Source of the DNA: Gammaproteobacteria bacterium
GTDB taxonomy: Bacteria; Pseudomonadota; Gammaproteobacteria; Steroidobacterales; Steroidobacteraceae
Reading direction: 5' to 3'
Length of the DNA stretch: 58,172 nt
Assembly (NCBI GenBank): GCA_027315105.1
Contig: DAHUYP010000033.1
Location: 1 to 58,172, forward strand
A program made the position numbers and the translations under genes. Below are positions 7,424 through 16,464 of this stretch, piece after piece. The notes under the pieces are model-generated. The model searched no databases. It saw only the letters and a list, made by a program, of their open reading frames with translations, and was not told where the DNA came from. Each line of letters opens with the position of its first letter. The stretch's first letter is position 1.

Positions 7424-9646
7424 ATGCCCCATTCGATCGCTCGCTTCCGGCTGGTCGGGGCCGTGATCTCGATATTGCTCGCCCAGGTGGCGCCGGCCGC
7501 GGACGGCGCCTCCGGCAAGTCGGCCGCCGGCACGGCAGCGGACACGGCCGCGGCAACGGACACGACCGCCGATGCCGGCGCCACCGCGGCGCCGGCCGGA
7601 ACGCTCGAGCAGATCGTGGTCACGGCCGAAATGCTGAACGAGAAGCGCGCCGGCATCGAGACGCAGACCGGTGCCTCGACCTACACCATCGACGAGGCCG
7701 CGATCGCCGCCACTCCCGGCGCCGACAACACGCTGTTGAATCAGGTCGTGCTGCAGGCCCCGGGCGTGGTGCAGGACTCCTTCGGCCAATTCCACGTGCG
7801 CGGGGATCACAACGATATTCAGTACCGCTTGAACGGCATCATCCTGCCGGAGGGCATCAGCGTCTTCGGCCAGTCGCTGAGCCCGCGGCTGATCTCCTCG
7901 ATGCAGCTCATCACCGGTGCCCTGCCGGCCGAGTACGGCCTGCTCACCGTCGGAATCATCGACCTGACGACCAAGAGCGGGGTGCTCGATCCGGGCGGTT
8001 CGGTTTCCGTCTATGGCGGCAGCCACGGTACCTTCGAGCCGAGCTTCGAGTACGGCGGCAACTCCGGCAATCTCAACTACTTCGTCTCCGGTGACATGCT
8101 GCGCAACGATCTGGGCATCGAATCACCCGACGGCAGCTCCAATCCGATCCACGATCATTCGGCGCAGTACCACGGCTTCGGCTACTTCGAGGACATCCTC
8201 GACTCCAACAATCGTCTGGCATTGATCCTCGGTACCTCGAACGACTCGTTCCAGATCCCCAACCAGAGCGGCCTCGAGCCGGCCCTGGGGCTGTCGGTCG
8301 GCGGCCAGAGCACCTTCCCGAGCGCCCTGCTGAATGAGAACCAGCACGAGCTGACCAACTACGCCGTGCTGAGCTGGCAGCACACGCAGGAAAGACTCGA
8401 TTGGCAGAGCTCGCTGACGGCACGCTATTCGAGCCTGAACTACCTGCCCGATCCGCTCGGCGATCTGCTCTACCAGGGCATGGCTCAGTCGGCCTTCAAG
8501 AGCGACGTCGCATTCGGCTGGCAGACCGACGGCTCCTATCAGCTCAACGACGCCCACACGCTGCGCTTCGGCTCCTATCTACAGCACGACAATTCCGTCA
8601 GCGATACCAACGCTCAGGTCCTGCCGACCAACGGCGCCGGCGCCCAGACCAGCCAGACGCCGATCGCGATCGCCGACTACGGCACGCAGACGCAATGGAT
8701 CGAGAGCCTCTACCTGCAGGACGAGTGGAAGATCGCCGCGCCGCTGACGCTCAATTACGGGCTGCGCTTCGATCACTACGCTGCGTTTTCCAGCGGCAGC
8801 CAGCTCAGCCCGCGCATCAACGCCGTCTGGGTGCCGGTCGACGGAACCACGCTGCACGCGGGCTATTCGCGCTACTTCACCCCACCGCCGTTCGAGCTGG
8901 TCAGCAGCGAGACCATCTCCAGGTTCGTCAATACCTCCGCGCTGGCCCCGGGCGCCATCACGACCGATACCCCGCCGATGGCGGAGCGTGCCAGCTACTT
9001 CGATGTCGGCGCGCAGCAGAAGCTGCTGGACTCGCTCACCGTCGGCGTCGACGGCTATTATCAGCGCGCGCAGAACCTGATCGACGAAGGGCAGTTCGGC
9101 TCGCCGATCATTCTGACGCCCTTCAACTATCTGAAGGGCAAGATCGAGGGCATCGAATTCACCGGCAACTACGTCAGTGGGGCATTCTCGGCCTACGGCA
9201 ATCTCGCCTTCCAGAGCGACCTCGGACGCGGCATCGAGTCCGCGCAGTTCAACTTCACGGCGCCGGAACTGGCGTACATCGCCGACAACTACATCCACCT
9301 CGACCACGAGCAGCGTGCCACCGCCTCCGCGGGCGCCTCCTACCTGTGGCATCGCACGCGCCTGAGCGCCGACATGCTCTTTGGCACCGGACTGCGCGCG
9401 AATGCGCCCCAGCCCAACGGCACCGACATCCCCAACGGCATTCACCTGCCGACCTACACACAGGTCAATCTCGGTGTGAGCCACGACTTCGAATTCGCCG
9501 GCAGCAAGCCGCTGTCGGTGCGCTTCGACGTCATCAATCTGTTCGACAAGATCTACGAGATCCGCAATGGCACCGGCGTCGGTGTCGGCGCACCGCAATT
9601 CGGCGCGCGGCGCGGCCTGTTCGCCGGCGTGTCGAAGGCGTTCTAG
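7424..9646 (+). CDS. TonB-dependent outer-membrane receptor
   Basis: 740 residues with a signal peptide, an Ala/Thr-rich linker, a TonB-box-like stretch E-Q-I-V-V-T-A (about residue 65), then a plug domain with V-R-G-D-H-N-D-I-Q-Y-R-L-N-G and L-P-A-E-Y-G. The remainder alternates short polar/aromatic strands as expected of a 22-strand barrel and ends in a C-terminal Phe (G-V-S-K-A-F), the outer-membrane sorting signal. It imports a ligand across the outer membrane using ExbBD-TonB energy. The DUF2946-like neighbour hints at a metal or metal chelate, which is inference only. Confidence 0.9.
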   Translation: MPHSIARFRLVGAVISILLAQVAPAADGASGKSAAGTAADTAAATDTTADAGATAAPAGTLEQIVVTAEMLNEKRAGIETQTGASTYTIDEAAIAATPGADNTLLNQVVLQAPGVVQDSFGQFHVRGDHNDIQYRLNGIILPEGISVFGQSLSPRLISSMQLITGALPAEYGLLTVGIIDLTTKSGVLDPGGSVSVYGGSHGTFEPSFEYGGNSGNLNYFVSGDMLRNDLGIESPDGSSNPIHDHSAQYHGFGYFEDILDSNNRLALILGTSNDSFQIPNQSGLEPALGLSVGGQSTFPSALLNENQHELTNYAVLSWQHTQERLDWQSSLTARYSSLNYLPDPLGDLLYQGMAQSAFKSDVAFGWQTDGSYQLNDAHTLRFGSYLQHDNSVSDTNAQVLPTNGAGAQTSQTPIAIADYGTQTQWIESLYLQDEWKIAAPLTLNYGLRFDHYAAFSSGSQLSPRINAVWVPVDGTTLHAGYSRYFTPPPFELVSSETISRFVNTSALAPGAITTDTPPMAERASYFDVGAQQKLLDSLTVGVDGYYQRAQNLIDEGQFGSPIILTPFNYLKGKIEGIEFTGNYVSGAFSAYGNLAFQSDLGRGIESAQFNFTAPELAYIADNYIHLDHEQRATASAGASYLWHRTRLSADMLFGTGLRANAPQPNGTDIPNGIHLPTYTQVNLGVSHDFEFAGSKPLSVRFDVINLFDKIYEIRNGTGVGVGAPQFGARRGLFAGVSKAF

Positions 9647-9859
9647 GCAATCCCCGGTCGCGCCGGCGGCCGCTCGCGAGCGTGGTCACGCGCCATGTCT
9701 GCGGCCGGCCACCGCCCACATGGTGCGTTGGATTTGACAGATTGATTTCATTAATATGGCGCGCTTCATGCCGGTTCCACCAGGCCGCGATGTACACGAC
9801 CGACGCCGCGATCGTCGCATTGGATCTGATCATGAAACGCATGCCGCTGCGCACAGCGT

Positions 9860-12070
9860 GTGGCTGCCGGTTCATGGCAGCCTCGGGCCGAATCGACCGG
9901 AGTTGTCTTGGGCGCGATACACTTCTCGCTGGATCCTAGGCTGATCCAATCGCTGCGGACTGCGCTGCCGCTGCAGATATTCCTCGAGAGCGGCACCTTC
10001 CGCGGCGACACGGCCTCGATAGCGGCGTCGCTGTTCGAGAAGGTCTACACGATCGAGCTCTCGAGCGAGCTGTTCGCGCAAGCCGATGCCCGGCTCGCCC
10101 CGCTGGCGAACGTGACCCGGCGGCTGGGGAGCTCGCCGCAGGTGATGCGGGAGCTGTTGCCGCAGTTCGCCGGCCAGAGCGTGCTGTATTGGCTCGATGC
10201 CCACTGGTGCGGGGCCGCGACCGGCGGCAAGGAAGAAGAGTGCCCGCTGATCCCGGAGCTGCGGGCGATCGGAACGCTCAACGACGAGTCGGTCGTGCTG
10301 ATCGATGATGCGCGGCTGTTTCTCGCGCCCCCTCCCCAGCCTCACGACAGCGACCACTGGCCGTTGCTGGACCAGGTCGTCGAAGAACTGCGTGCGCTGA
10401 ATCGGCGCCACAGGCTATGGGTGATCAACGACGTGATCGTGTTTGCGCCGCCGCAGCTGCGCTCCGCGATGGTGGAATACAGCCGCACCAACGGTGCCGA
10501 TCTGCAACAGCTCGCTCAGGCGGCCAATGCGCCGCGCGTGAGTCCGACACCGGCGCCGGCCGCTCCGGCCGTCGGCCCCGCGGCCGTGCGCGGCTTCAAC
10601 GCCGAGTTCCTCGGCGCCGATCGGTCGGAGCGTATCTTCGCCCATCATCTGCAGCGACTCGGCATCACCCGGGTGCTCGACATCGGCAGCAACTCGGGCC
10701 AGTTTGCCGCCAAGCTGCGCCGCTACGGATTCACCGGGGTCATCTACTCCGTCGAGCCCCAGGCGTCCGCCTACGCCCGGTTGCTCGCGAATTCGCGCAG
10801 CGACCCGCGCTGGTTGCCGCTGGCGCGGCAGGGGGCGGGAGCAGCGCCGCATTTCGTCGACCTGAACCTGTCCGAGAACGGATGGAGCTCCTCACTCCGG
10901 GAGGTTCATCCCAATCACGTGCGCGCGGAGGCCACGACCCGCATCGTCGGCACGGAGCGCGTGTTCGTCAATGCGTCCGGCAGTCTCTTGCGCCCGCAGA
11001 CCATGGCGGAAATCGAGGCACTGAAGATCGATGTACAGGGCTACGAAGACGAGGTGATCGAAGGGTATCTGCCGTTCATTGCCAACGTGCGTCTGTTGCT
11101 GCTGGAGTTGTCGATCGTCGAGTGCTACCAGGGCGCGCCGGATCTGTTCAAACTCGACCACCGGCTCGTAGAGCAGCTCGGGTTCTCCCGGGTCTCCCTC
11201 GAACCGTCGTACTACGACGATGGCTTGGGCGTGGTACAGCAATATGACGGCATCTACTTCCGGCCGGATCGGTCGAGCCGGGCCAGCCTGCGCGCCGACG
11301 GCGTGGAGGTCGCCGGCGTGATCACCTCGATTGGCGGCACGCTGGAGCGGCGGCTGCCGGACGGCACCGACCTCGGCTCGTCGTGGTTCCGGATGTGCGC
11401 GGAAAGCTGGCAGCGGTCCGGCAGTCCGGTGGTATCGGTGTCGGAGCGCCCTCCTCCGGCCGGAATCCACTGGGTCAGGACGGACTCGAGGCCGAGCCTG
11501 CTGGCGATGCTCACGGCAACCACGCCGGGTCCCGCGCAGCATCTGCTGTTGACCAATGCGGATATCGTGTTCGTTCCGGCATTCTTCGAGCTTCTCGAGC
11601 AGCTCGATCCCGAGGGCGTCTACTATGGAAACCGGCTCGATGTCGAACGCGATGCCGGCGCTCAGGGCGGGCTCAATACCAAGGGCATCTACGCCCTCGG
11701 ATTCGATTACTTTCTGCTGCCGGCGGCCTTCCTGAAGCTGATCGTCGATCAGCGCCTGATGCCGCAGGAACTCTGCATTGGTGAGCCCTGGTGGGATTAT
11801 GCATTGCCGTTGCTGGCGATCGCTTGCGGATTTGCGCTCAAGCGACTGCCGTGGGACAAGCCGCTCGCCATGCACTACGTTCACCCAGCCCGCTTTTCCC
11901 AGGAACTGTGGCTTCGGAACGGACAGATCTTCATTCAGCTTACCGAGGCGTTGCTGCGCCATCCGGAATGCCGCGCCCAGGGACTGCTCACCGAGATGCT
12001 CGCCGACTCGGGCGAGCTGGATTCGAGACTGCGGCGGATCGCGGCCATCATCTGCCAGTCCCTGCCGTAG
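9860..12070 (+). CDS. Three-domain glycan-modification protein: methyltransferase-like, FkbM methyltransferase, glycosyltransferase-like
   Basis: 736 residues from a GTG; a TTG at 9908 (LGAIHFSLDP) is a good alternative. Residues about 35-210 read as a SAM-methyltransferase-like fold: F-L-E-S-G-T-F-R-G-D-T, V-Y-T-I-E-L-S, W-L-D-A-H-W and V-L-I-D-D-A. Residues about 250-475 are an FkbM methyltransferase: V-L-D-I-G-S-N-S-G-Q-F, S-V-E-P, L-K-I-D-V-Q-G-Y-E. Residues about 480-720 contain L-L-L-T-N-A-D-I-V-F and G-E-P-W-W-D-Y-A-L-P and look like a GT-A-type glycosyltransferase domain, though this is the least certain part. No signal peptide or membrane segment is seen, so it is probably cytoplasmic and acts on a surface glycan precursor. 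It stands alone, with 213 bases before and 125 after without genes. Confidence 0.72.
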   Translation: MAAGSWQPRAESTGVVLGAIHFSLDPRLIQSLRTALPLQIFLESGTFRGDTASIAASLFEKVYTIELSSELFAQADARLAPLANVTRRLGSSPQVMRELLPQFAGQSVLYWLDAHWCGAATGGKEEECPLIPELRAIGTLNDESVVLIDDARLFLAPPPQPHDSDHWPLLDQVVEELRALNRRHRLWVINDVIVFAPPQLRSAMVEYSRTNGADLQQLAQAANAPRVSPTPAPAAPAVGPAAVRGFNAEFLGADRSERIFAHHLQRLGITRVLDIGSNSGQFAAKLRRYGFTGVIYSVEPQASAYARLLANSRSDPRWLPLARQGAGAAPHFVDLNLSENGWSSSLREVHPNHVRAEATTRIVGTERVFVNASGSLLRPQTMAEIEALKIDVQGYEDEVIEGYLPFIANVRLLLLELSIVECYQGAPDLFKLDHRLVEQLGFSRVSLEPSYYDDGLGVVQQYDGIYFRPDRSSRASLRADGVEVAGVITSIGGTLERRLPDGTDLGSSWFRMCAESWQRSGSPVVSVSERPPPAGIHWVRTDSRPSLLAMLTATTPGPAQHLLLTNADIVFVPAFFELLEQLDPEGVYYGNRLDVERDAGAQGGLNTKGIYALGFDYFLLPAAFLKLIVDQRLMPQELCIGEPWWDYALPLLAIACGFALKRLPWDKPLAMHYVHPARFSQELWLRNGQIFIQLTEALLRHPECRAQGLLTEMLADSGELDSRLRRIAAIICQSLP

Positions 12071-12195
12071 CGGCCCGTTGCAGCCCCGCGTGGGCGGCCC
12101 GGCCATCCCGCATGCCCCGCGCGGCGAATTCCCAGCAGCGCGCGGCGTGTCCGCGCTACCATTCGCGCCGATACCACGACCACTGAGACCCTCCA

Positions 12196-12978
12196 ATGGC
12201 CGACCTCTGGCAAACCGTCGCCCTCGGGATCATCGAGGGCATCACCGAATTCCTGCCGATTTCCAGCACCGGTCACCTGCTGATCGCCGAGCATTGGCTC
12301 GGCGAGCGCACCGAGCTGTTCAATGTCGCGATCCAGGCCGGCGCCATCCTGGCGGTGGCGCTCATCTACTGGCAACGGTTGCTGACGCTGGTCACCCGCC
12401 TGGACGAGCACGCCAACCGCGACTACCTGGCCAAGCTGGTGGTGGCCTTTCTGATCACCGCCATCGGCGGCTTCATCGCCACCCGGCACGGTTTCAAGCT
12501 GTCCGAGACGGTGGTCCCGATCGCGTTCGCGCTGATCATCGGCGGCGTGGTCATCCTCGCCGTCGAACGCCTGGTCGCCGGGCGAGCACCGGTCACCAGC
12601 GTGACCTGGAATGTCGCCTTCTGGGTCGGTGCCTGCCAGATTCTCGCCGCCATCTTTCCGGGCACCTCGCGCTCGGCGGCGACGATCTTTGCGGCCATGC
12701 TCGCCGGGCTGACCGCCAGGCCGGCCGCGACCGAGTTCGCGTTCCTGGTCGGTATTCCGACCATGTTCGCCGCCACCGGCTATGAACTCATGAAGACGCG
12801 TGGCGAGGCGGGCACCGAGGACTGGACCGCATTGACCATCGGCTTCGTCATCTCCGGCGTGGTCGCCTTCATCGCCGTCAAATGGCTGCTGCGCTACATC
12901 CAGACGCATCGCTTCACGGTGTTCGCCTGGTATCGCATCCTGTTCGGCGGCGCGCTGCTGCTGGCGTTCTGGCGCTGA
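12196..12978 (+). CDS. uppP: Undecaprenyl-diphosphatase
   Basis: 260 residues, highly hydrophobic with about eight membrane segments. It has both BacA/UppP active-site motifs: G-I-I-E-G-I-T-E-F-L-P-I-S-S-T-G-H (residues 11-27) and F-P-G-T-S-R-S-A-A-T (near 155). It removes phosphate from undecaprenyl diphosphate at the inner membrane, recycling the lipid carrier for peptidoglycan and glycan export, and it can give bacitracin resistance. Spacing (125 bases) from the glycan gene upstream suggests its own promoter. Confidence 0.96.
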   Translation: MADLWQTVALGIIEGITEFLPISSTGHLLIAEHWLGERTELFNVAIQAGAILAVALIYWQRLLTLVTRLDEHANRDYLAKLVVAFLITAIGGFIATRHGFKLSETVVPIAFALIIGGVVILAVERLVAGRAPVTSVTWNVAFWVGACQILAAIFPGTSRSAATIFAAMLAGLTARPAATEFAFLVGIPTMFAATGYELMKTRGEAGTEDWTALTIGFVISGVVAFIAVKWLLRYIQTHRFTVFAWYRILFGGALLLAFWR

Positions 12979-12989
12979 GCGGCGCGGCG

Positions 12990-13008
12990 CTCGCCGCCGC
13001 CCGGCGAG
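12990..13008. terminator. Possible stem-loop terminator after uppP
   Basis: CTCGCCG at 12990-12996 and its complement CGGCGAG at 13002-13008 can form a 7-bp GC-rich stem with a 5-base loop, 11 bases after the uppP stop. There is no T-run, so it is only a candidate for an intrinsic terminator. Confidence 0.35.
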
Positions 13009-13153
13009 CCGGCCCGCGCCACGCCGGGTCGTTGCTTCCTTGACCGCGATCCTGTCAGCGTATTCGCGACTGTGACGTTGATAGCGCCATGGGCTCGGGA
13101 AGTGGGCTTCAATACGCCCCGGCCCGCAACCGCCAGCGCAACGAGGAGTCGTT

Positions 13154-13495
13154 ATGTCCAACCCGATCCACAAGATGCTCAGCGCCGCCGTCGTCATGGT
13201 ATCGCTCGCCAGTCTGAGCGGCGCGGCACTGGCCGACGACACGGCATGGCAGAAGAGCCATCCGCGCCGCGAGCAGGTCAATAACCGCCTGGCCAACCAG
13301 AACCGGCGCATTCATCAGCAGGTCAAGCAGGGCGACCTGACGCACGCTCAGGCGGCCCAGCTGCACCAGAGCGACCATCAGATCAGGCAGGAAGAGCGCG
13401 CCATGGCCAGCCAGAACGGCGGTCACATCAGCAAGCCGGAACAGAAGGTCCTCAATCAGCAGGAAAACGCGGTCAGCCAGCAGATCGGCCACTGA
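13154..13495 (+). CDS. Small exported protein of unknown function, Gln/His-rich
   Basis: 113 residues with a clean signal peptide (MSNPIHKMLSAAVVMVSLAS ... GAALA) and a mature part of about 87 residues that is helical and unusually rich in Gln, Asn, His and Arg. It contains H-P-R-R-E-Q-V-N-N-R-L-A-N-Q-N-R-R-I-H-Q-Q-V-K-Q-G and K-P-E-Q-K-V-L-N-Q-Q-E-N-A-V. Similar small periplasmic proteins are common in beta- and gammaproteobacteria but I know no function. GAGGAG at about 13143 is a good ribosome-binding site. It is a stand-alone gene. Confidence 0.8.
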   Translation: MSNPIHKMLSAAVVMVSLASLSGAALADDTAWQKSHPRREQVNNRLANQNRRIHQQVKQGDLTHAQAAQLHQSDHQIRQEERAMASQNGGHISKPEQKVLNQQENAVSQQIGH

Positions 13496-13574
13496 GCGGG
13501 CGCCGCCGCAGGATGCGGCGCACCAGCCGGTTCACGCCGCTCGAGGCGTTGCGGCGGCGGCAGCGCCGCGCGGC

Positions 13575-14204
13575 TCACCCAGCCGCATCGACGAGCGCAT
13601 CGAGGTGGGCCGTCTCGTTGATGCGCAGCACCTGCAGGTGTACGCCGTCGAGCAGCGCCTCGCTGATGGCACAGGGCTGCTGCTGCAGTGACCAGTAGGC
13701 CGACAGCGGCTGATTCAACAGCTGCAGCAGCAGCGCTCGAATGGCGCTGTCGTGGCTGACGAGGGCCACCGTCGCATCGGCATGCCGCTCGAGCAGCTCG
13801 CGCAGCGCATCGGCGACCCGCCCGACCAGATCCTGCAACGATTCCCCGCCCGGGAAGCGCATCAGCTGCGGCGTGGACTTCCAGCGCTCGAACAGCGCCG
13901 GCGCGGCGTCGCGCATCTCGGCATGGGTCTTCCATTGCCAGTCGCCGTAGTCGAGGTCGATCAGGCTCGCCAGCGTCGAGCTGGACACGCCGCAGGCCGC
14001 GGCGATCGGCGCTGCGGTCTCGACGCAGCGCTGCAGCGGGCTGGTCTGGAGCGCGTCGATGCGCCAGTGGCCAGCGAGGCGCCGTGCGGTGGCCTCTGCC
14101 TGGCGCCGGCCCAGCGCCGTCAGCGGCACATCCTCGCGGCCGCGAAAGCGCGGCACGTCGATACCCTCGACGTGGCCATGGCGTATCAACAGCAGGCGCG
14201 TCAT
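13575..14204 (-). CDS. Histidine phosphatase family protein (phosphoglycerate-mutase-like)
   Basis: 209 residues beginning MTRLLLIRHGHVEGIDVPRF. It carries the R-H-G phosphohistidine motif at residues 8-10, L-T-A-L-G-R-R-Q-A, the second Arg in S-P-L-Q-R-C-V-E-T-A, the proton-donor Glu region F-P-G-G-E-S, and the second catalytic His in V-S-H-D-S-A-I-R. This is the layout of CobC/alpha-ribazole phosphatase and related phosphatases. There is no cobalamin gene nearby, so the substrate is left open. The start at 14204 is chosen because the family begins right before the L-I-R-H-G strand; the frame extends seven codons upstream. Confidence 0.85.
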   Translation of the reverse strand: MTRLLLIRHGHVEGIDVPRFRGREDVPLTALGRRQAEATARRLAGHWRIDALQTSPLQRCVETAAPIAAACGVSSSTLASLIDLDYGDWQWKTHAEMRDAAPALFERWKSTPQLMRFPGGESLQDLVGRVADALRELLERHADATVALVSHDSAIRALLLQLLNQPLSAYWSLQQQPCAISEALLDGVHLQVLRINETAHLDALVDAAG

Positions 14205-14473
14205 CGCACCGGCCCGCCAGCGCACCGGTCGGACAGCCTCCGGCCGGCCTCTAAATCATTGAATCTGGAGCGCCCGATGCCCTTGCTGCGCCCGGCCGCC
14301 GCCAGCGACGGCGCGCCGGGAGTGCGGCTGGGCTGGCGAGCCGGTACCTCGCTGGATCGCATGTCCCTACCATACCACTCGGCGGCCGCAATCCGGCTGC
14401 GCCCGCTCGCCTGCTGGCGCACGCGCACTTCGCGGTATAGTCTGCCCTGCTGCTGTTCGCACAGAGGTCTCAC

Positions 14474-14842
14474 ATGACGGCGACAGTACTGCGGCTCTAC
14501 GTGCACGAGAGCCGGCGCTTCCACGGCATGCTGCTCTACGAATGGTTGCTCGAGCAGGCCCGGCGGCTCGGCATACACGGTGGCTCGGCGTTTCGCGCGG
14601 TCGCCGGCTATGGCCGTCACGGCATCCTGCACGAGCAGCATTTCTTCGAGCTGGCCGGCGAGCTGCCGATCGTCGCCGAGTTCATCGTCGGCGACGCTCA
14701 AGCCGAGCAGATCCTCGCGCTGCTGCAGCGGGAGCGCATCGACCTGGTGTACGCGCGCTGGCCGGCAGAATTCTCCTCGACCGCCGGTCCGGCCCCGACT
14801 GCCATTGCCGCCTCGAGTCCGGCCGCCGGCGGCACTCCCTAG
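14474..14842 (+). CDS. DUF190 family protein
   Basis: 122 residues. The family pattern is clear: L-R-L-Y-V-H-E-S-R-R-F-H-G-M-L-L-Y-E-W-L-L-E-Q-A, then G-G-S-A-F-R-A-V-A-G-Y-G-R-H-G and L-P-I-V-A-E-F-I. DUF190 proteins are small ferredoxin-fold, PII-like cytoplasmic proteins that often accompany the fluoride exporter CrcB; no crcB is in this window. TATAGT at 14436-14441 is a plausible -10 for this gene. The tail after residue 100 is Ala/Pro-rich and not conserved in kind. Confidence 0.85.
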   Translation: MTATVLRLYVHESRRFHGMLLYEWLLEQARRLGIHGGSAFRAVAGYGRHGILHEQHFFELAGELPIVAEFIVGDAQAEQILALLQRERIDLVYARWPAEFSSTAGPAPTAIAASSPAAGGTP

Positions 14843-14886
14843 CCGAGTGCAGCTCCGGGGCCCGCTGCTGCCGGACTGCGCCGGCG

Positions 14887-15408
14887 TCAGTGCGACGAAC
14901 GCGCGCTGATTATGCCGGAGAAGAATTGGTAGATGCCCGCGTCACCCATGCGCCGGGCGTCCGCCAGCTCGCCGGCCCGGGTGGAGTAGATCACCTGATC
15001 GGCCGGCGTGACCACCACGGCCGCGGGAATCCCGCGGCGGATCGGATTGCCGTACCGATTGGCAAGATCCAGGTTCCGGTCGAAATTGCCGACGTTTATC
15101 TTTACCACCACGAATCGCGACTCGATCAGGGGGGCGCTCGAACCGTGCATGGACTTGTCGAGCTCGCGGCAATCGGCACACCAGTTGGCGCCGAATATGA
15201 TCAGGACATATTTGCTCCGGCTCTGGGCGTCGCTCAGTGCGCGCTGCAGCGCGGCGCGCGGGTCGGCAGAATCGTCATAGGGCAGCGCGGCTGCCGCCGC
15301 AGCGACCGAAGCCGCTGCGATCGAGAATGCAATGCCCAGCAGCATGCGCGCGGCGCGTCTCGGATGCTCTGGTTGCTGCGCTCCTTGCGCATCACGTTGC
15401 GTGCTCAC
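14887..15408 (-). CDS. Exported thioredoxin-fold protein
   Basis: 173 residues from a GTG that overlaps the upstream stop (GTGA), indicating translational coupling. A hydrophobic export segment (M-L-L-G-I-A-F-S-I-A-A-A-S-V) lies at residues 22-35. The thioredoxin motif is F-G-A-N-W-C-A-D-C-R-E-L (CADC) and the cis-Pro follows in R-G-I-P-A-A-V-V. It is probably a periplasmic thiol oxidoreductase. As last gene of an operon with a PCuAC copper chaperone, it may keep metal-binding cysteines reduced, for example in cytochrome oxidase maturation; that role is inferred from context. Confidence 0.8.
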   Translation of the reverse strand: MSTQRDAQGAQQPEHPRRAARMLLGIAFSIAAASVAAAAAALPYDDSADPRAALQRALSDAQSRSKYVLIIFGANWCADCRELDKSMHGSSAPLIESRFVVVKINVGNFDRNLDLANRYGNPIRRGIPAAVVVTPADQVIYSTRAGELADARRMGDAGIYQFFSGIISARSSH

Positions 15409-16370
15409 CAGTGGTAGCTCACATTGAATTTGGCCAGCATCGGCGCGACCAGCTGGCCTTGGGTCCCCTCCGTCGCCACCGACGCGGCTGCATTGGCGTA
15501 ATGGTATAGAGGAAACTCGAGATCACCGTACGCTTTCCATCGGCCTGCGCTGACTTCAGCGCCCGGCGACAGCAGCAGCTGGCGATAGCCGCTGTTGGCC
15601 GGGTCCGCGTTCGCGCCGCTGTCGCGCAGCCGATCGGAGCCGATCAACTGCAGCAGCGTGGCGAGCGCGCCGGTTCGTCCGAGCCGAAAGCCGCTGTACG
15701 ACACCCCGGCGGCGACGTCCAATTCGTTGCCCGGCCGGTAGCCGCCGCGCGCATTGAACGCGCGATCGAGCAGGCCCTCGGCGAACCATTGCAGCTGATG
15801 CTCTGTGCTCAGGGTTCCGAGGTGATAGGCGCCGAGCAGCAGATCGGTGGTTCCGGTACCAATCGCCGTATCGCGGTCGAAATTCGGGTAGGTCCAGTCG
15901 CCCGTGGGCAGCTTCAGGCCGAGCAGGAGCCCGGTGGACAGGTCGGACGATAACCCCGTGTAGCGGCCCAGGAGGCGAACGTCGCCCAGCGCGCTGTGGC
16001 GAAAACTCGCCACCTCGGGCGCCGCTGGGGTCCCGGCGTCGGTGCGATACAGCCGGTCCCAGACCGGAATCTGCAGCGCCGAGCCCCAGTCGCCGTTGAA
16101 TTGGTAGTCGATCCCGGCACTGCCGAAGTTGGTCTGGATCTGCTTGTCGGTATTGGCCGCCGCCGGCGCGGCATGTGCTCCGACCCAGTTCCGGTCCTGA
16201 TCCATGTAGTCATCCTCGAAGTACGCCATGCCGCCGGGGCGCGACGGCAGCATGCTGACGGTGCCGACGTCGAACACGCCGCAGCCGCACGCGCACGCCA
16301 GGCCCGCCGCGGGCACGAGTCCGAGCAGCAGGGTCAGCGCCCACGCGGCACGACGGCGGCCCGCCGGCAC
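15405..16370 (-). CDS. Putative outer-membrane beta-barrel protein with Cys-rich N-terminus
   Basis: About 321 residues from a GTG that gives a compact signal peptide (VPAGRRRAAWALTLLLGLVP ... GLA). The mature N-terminus is C-A-C-G-C-G-V-F-D-V-G-T, a possible metal-binding cluster, then many alternating strands with aromatic girdles (W-G-S-A-L-Q-I-P-V-W-D-R-L-Y) and a C-terminal aromatic end (F-N-V-S-Y-H-W), as in barrel proteins. The frame is open up to 16508, which would overlap the PCuAC gene, so the start is uncertain (16370, 16418 or 16448 are possible). It lies between PCuAC and the thioredoxin. The barrel call is from strand pattern only. Confidence 0.68.
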   Translation of the reverse strand: MPAGRRRAAWALTLLLGLVPAAGLACACGCGVFDVGTVSMLPSRPGGMAYFEDDYMDQDRNWVGAHAAPAAANTDKQIQTNFGSAGIDYQFNGDWGSALQIPVWDRLYRTDAGTPAAPEVASFRHSALGDVRLLGRYTGLSSDLSTGLLLGLKLPTGDWTYPNFDRDTAIGTGTTDLLLGAYHLGTLSTEHQLQWFAEGLLDRAFNARGGYRPGNELDVAAGVSYSGFRLGRTGALATLLQLIGSDRLRDSGANADPANSGYRQLLLSPGAEVSAGRWKAYGDLEFPLYHYANAAASVATEGTQGQLVAPMLAKFNVSYHW

Positions 16371-16464
16371 GTGTGGTTGCGGCCCGATCCGAGCCCGCGG
16401 CCGATCGCCGGCCACCACGGCCGGACCGGCCCTCAGCCGTGCGAGCACTCGCGCTGCGGGCGCT

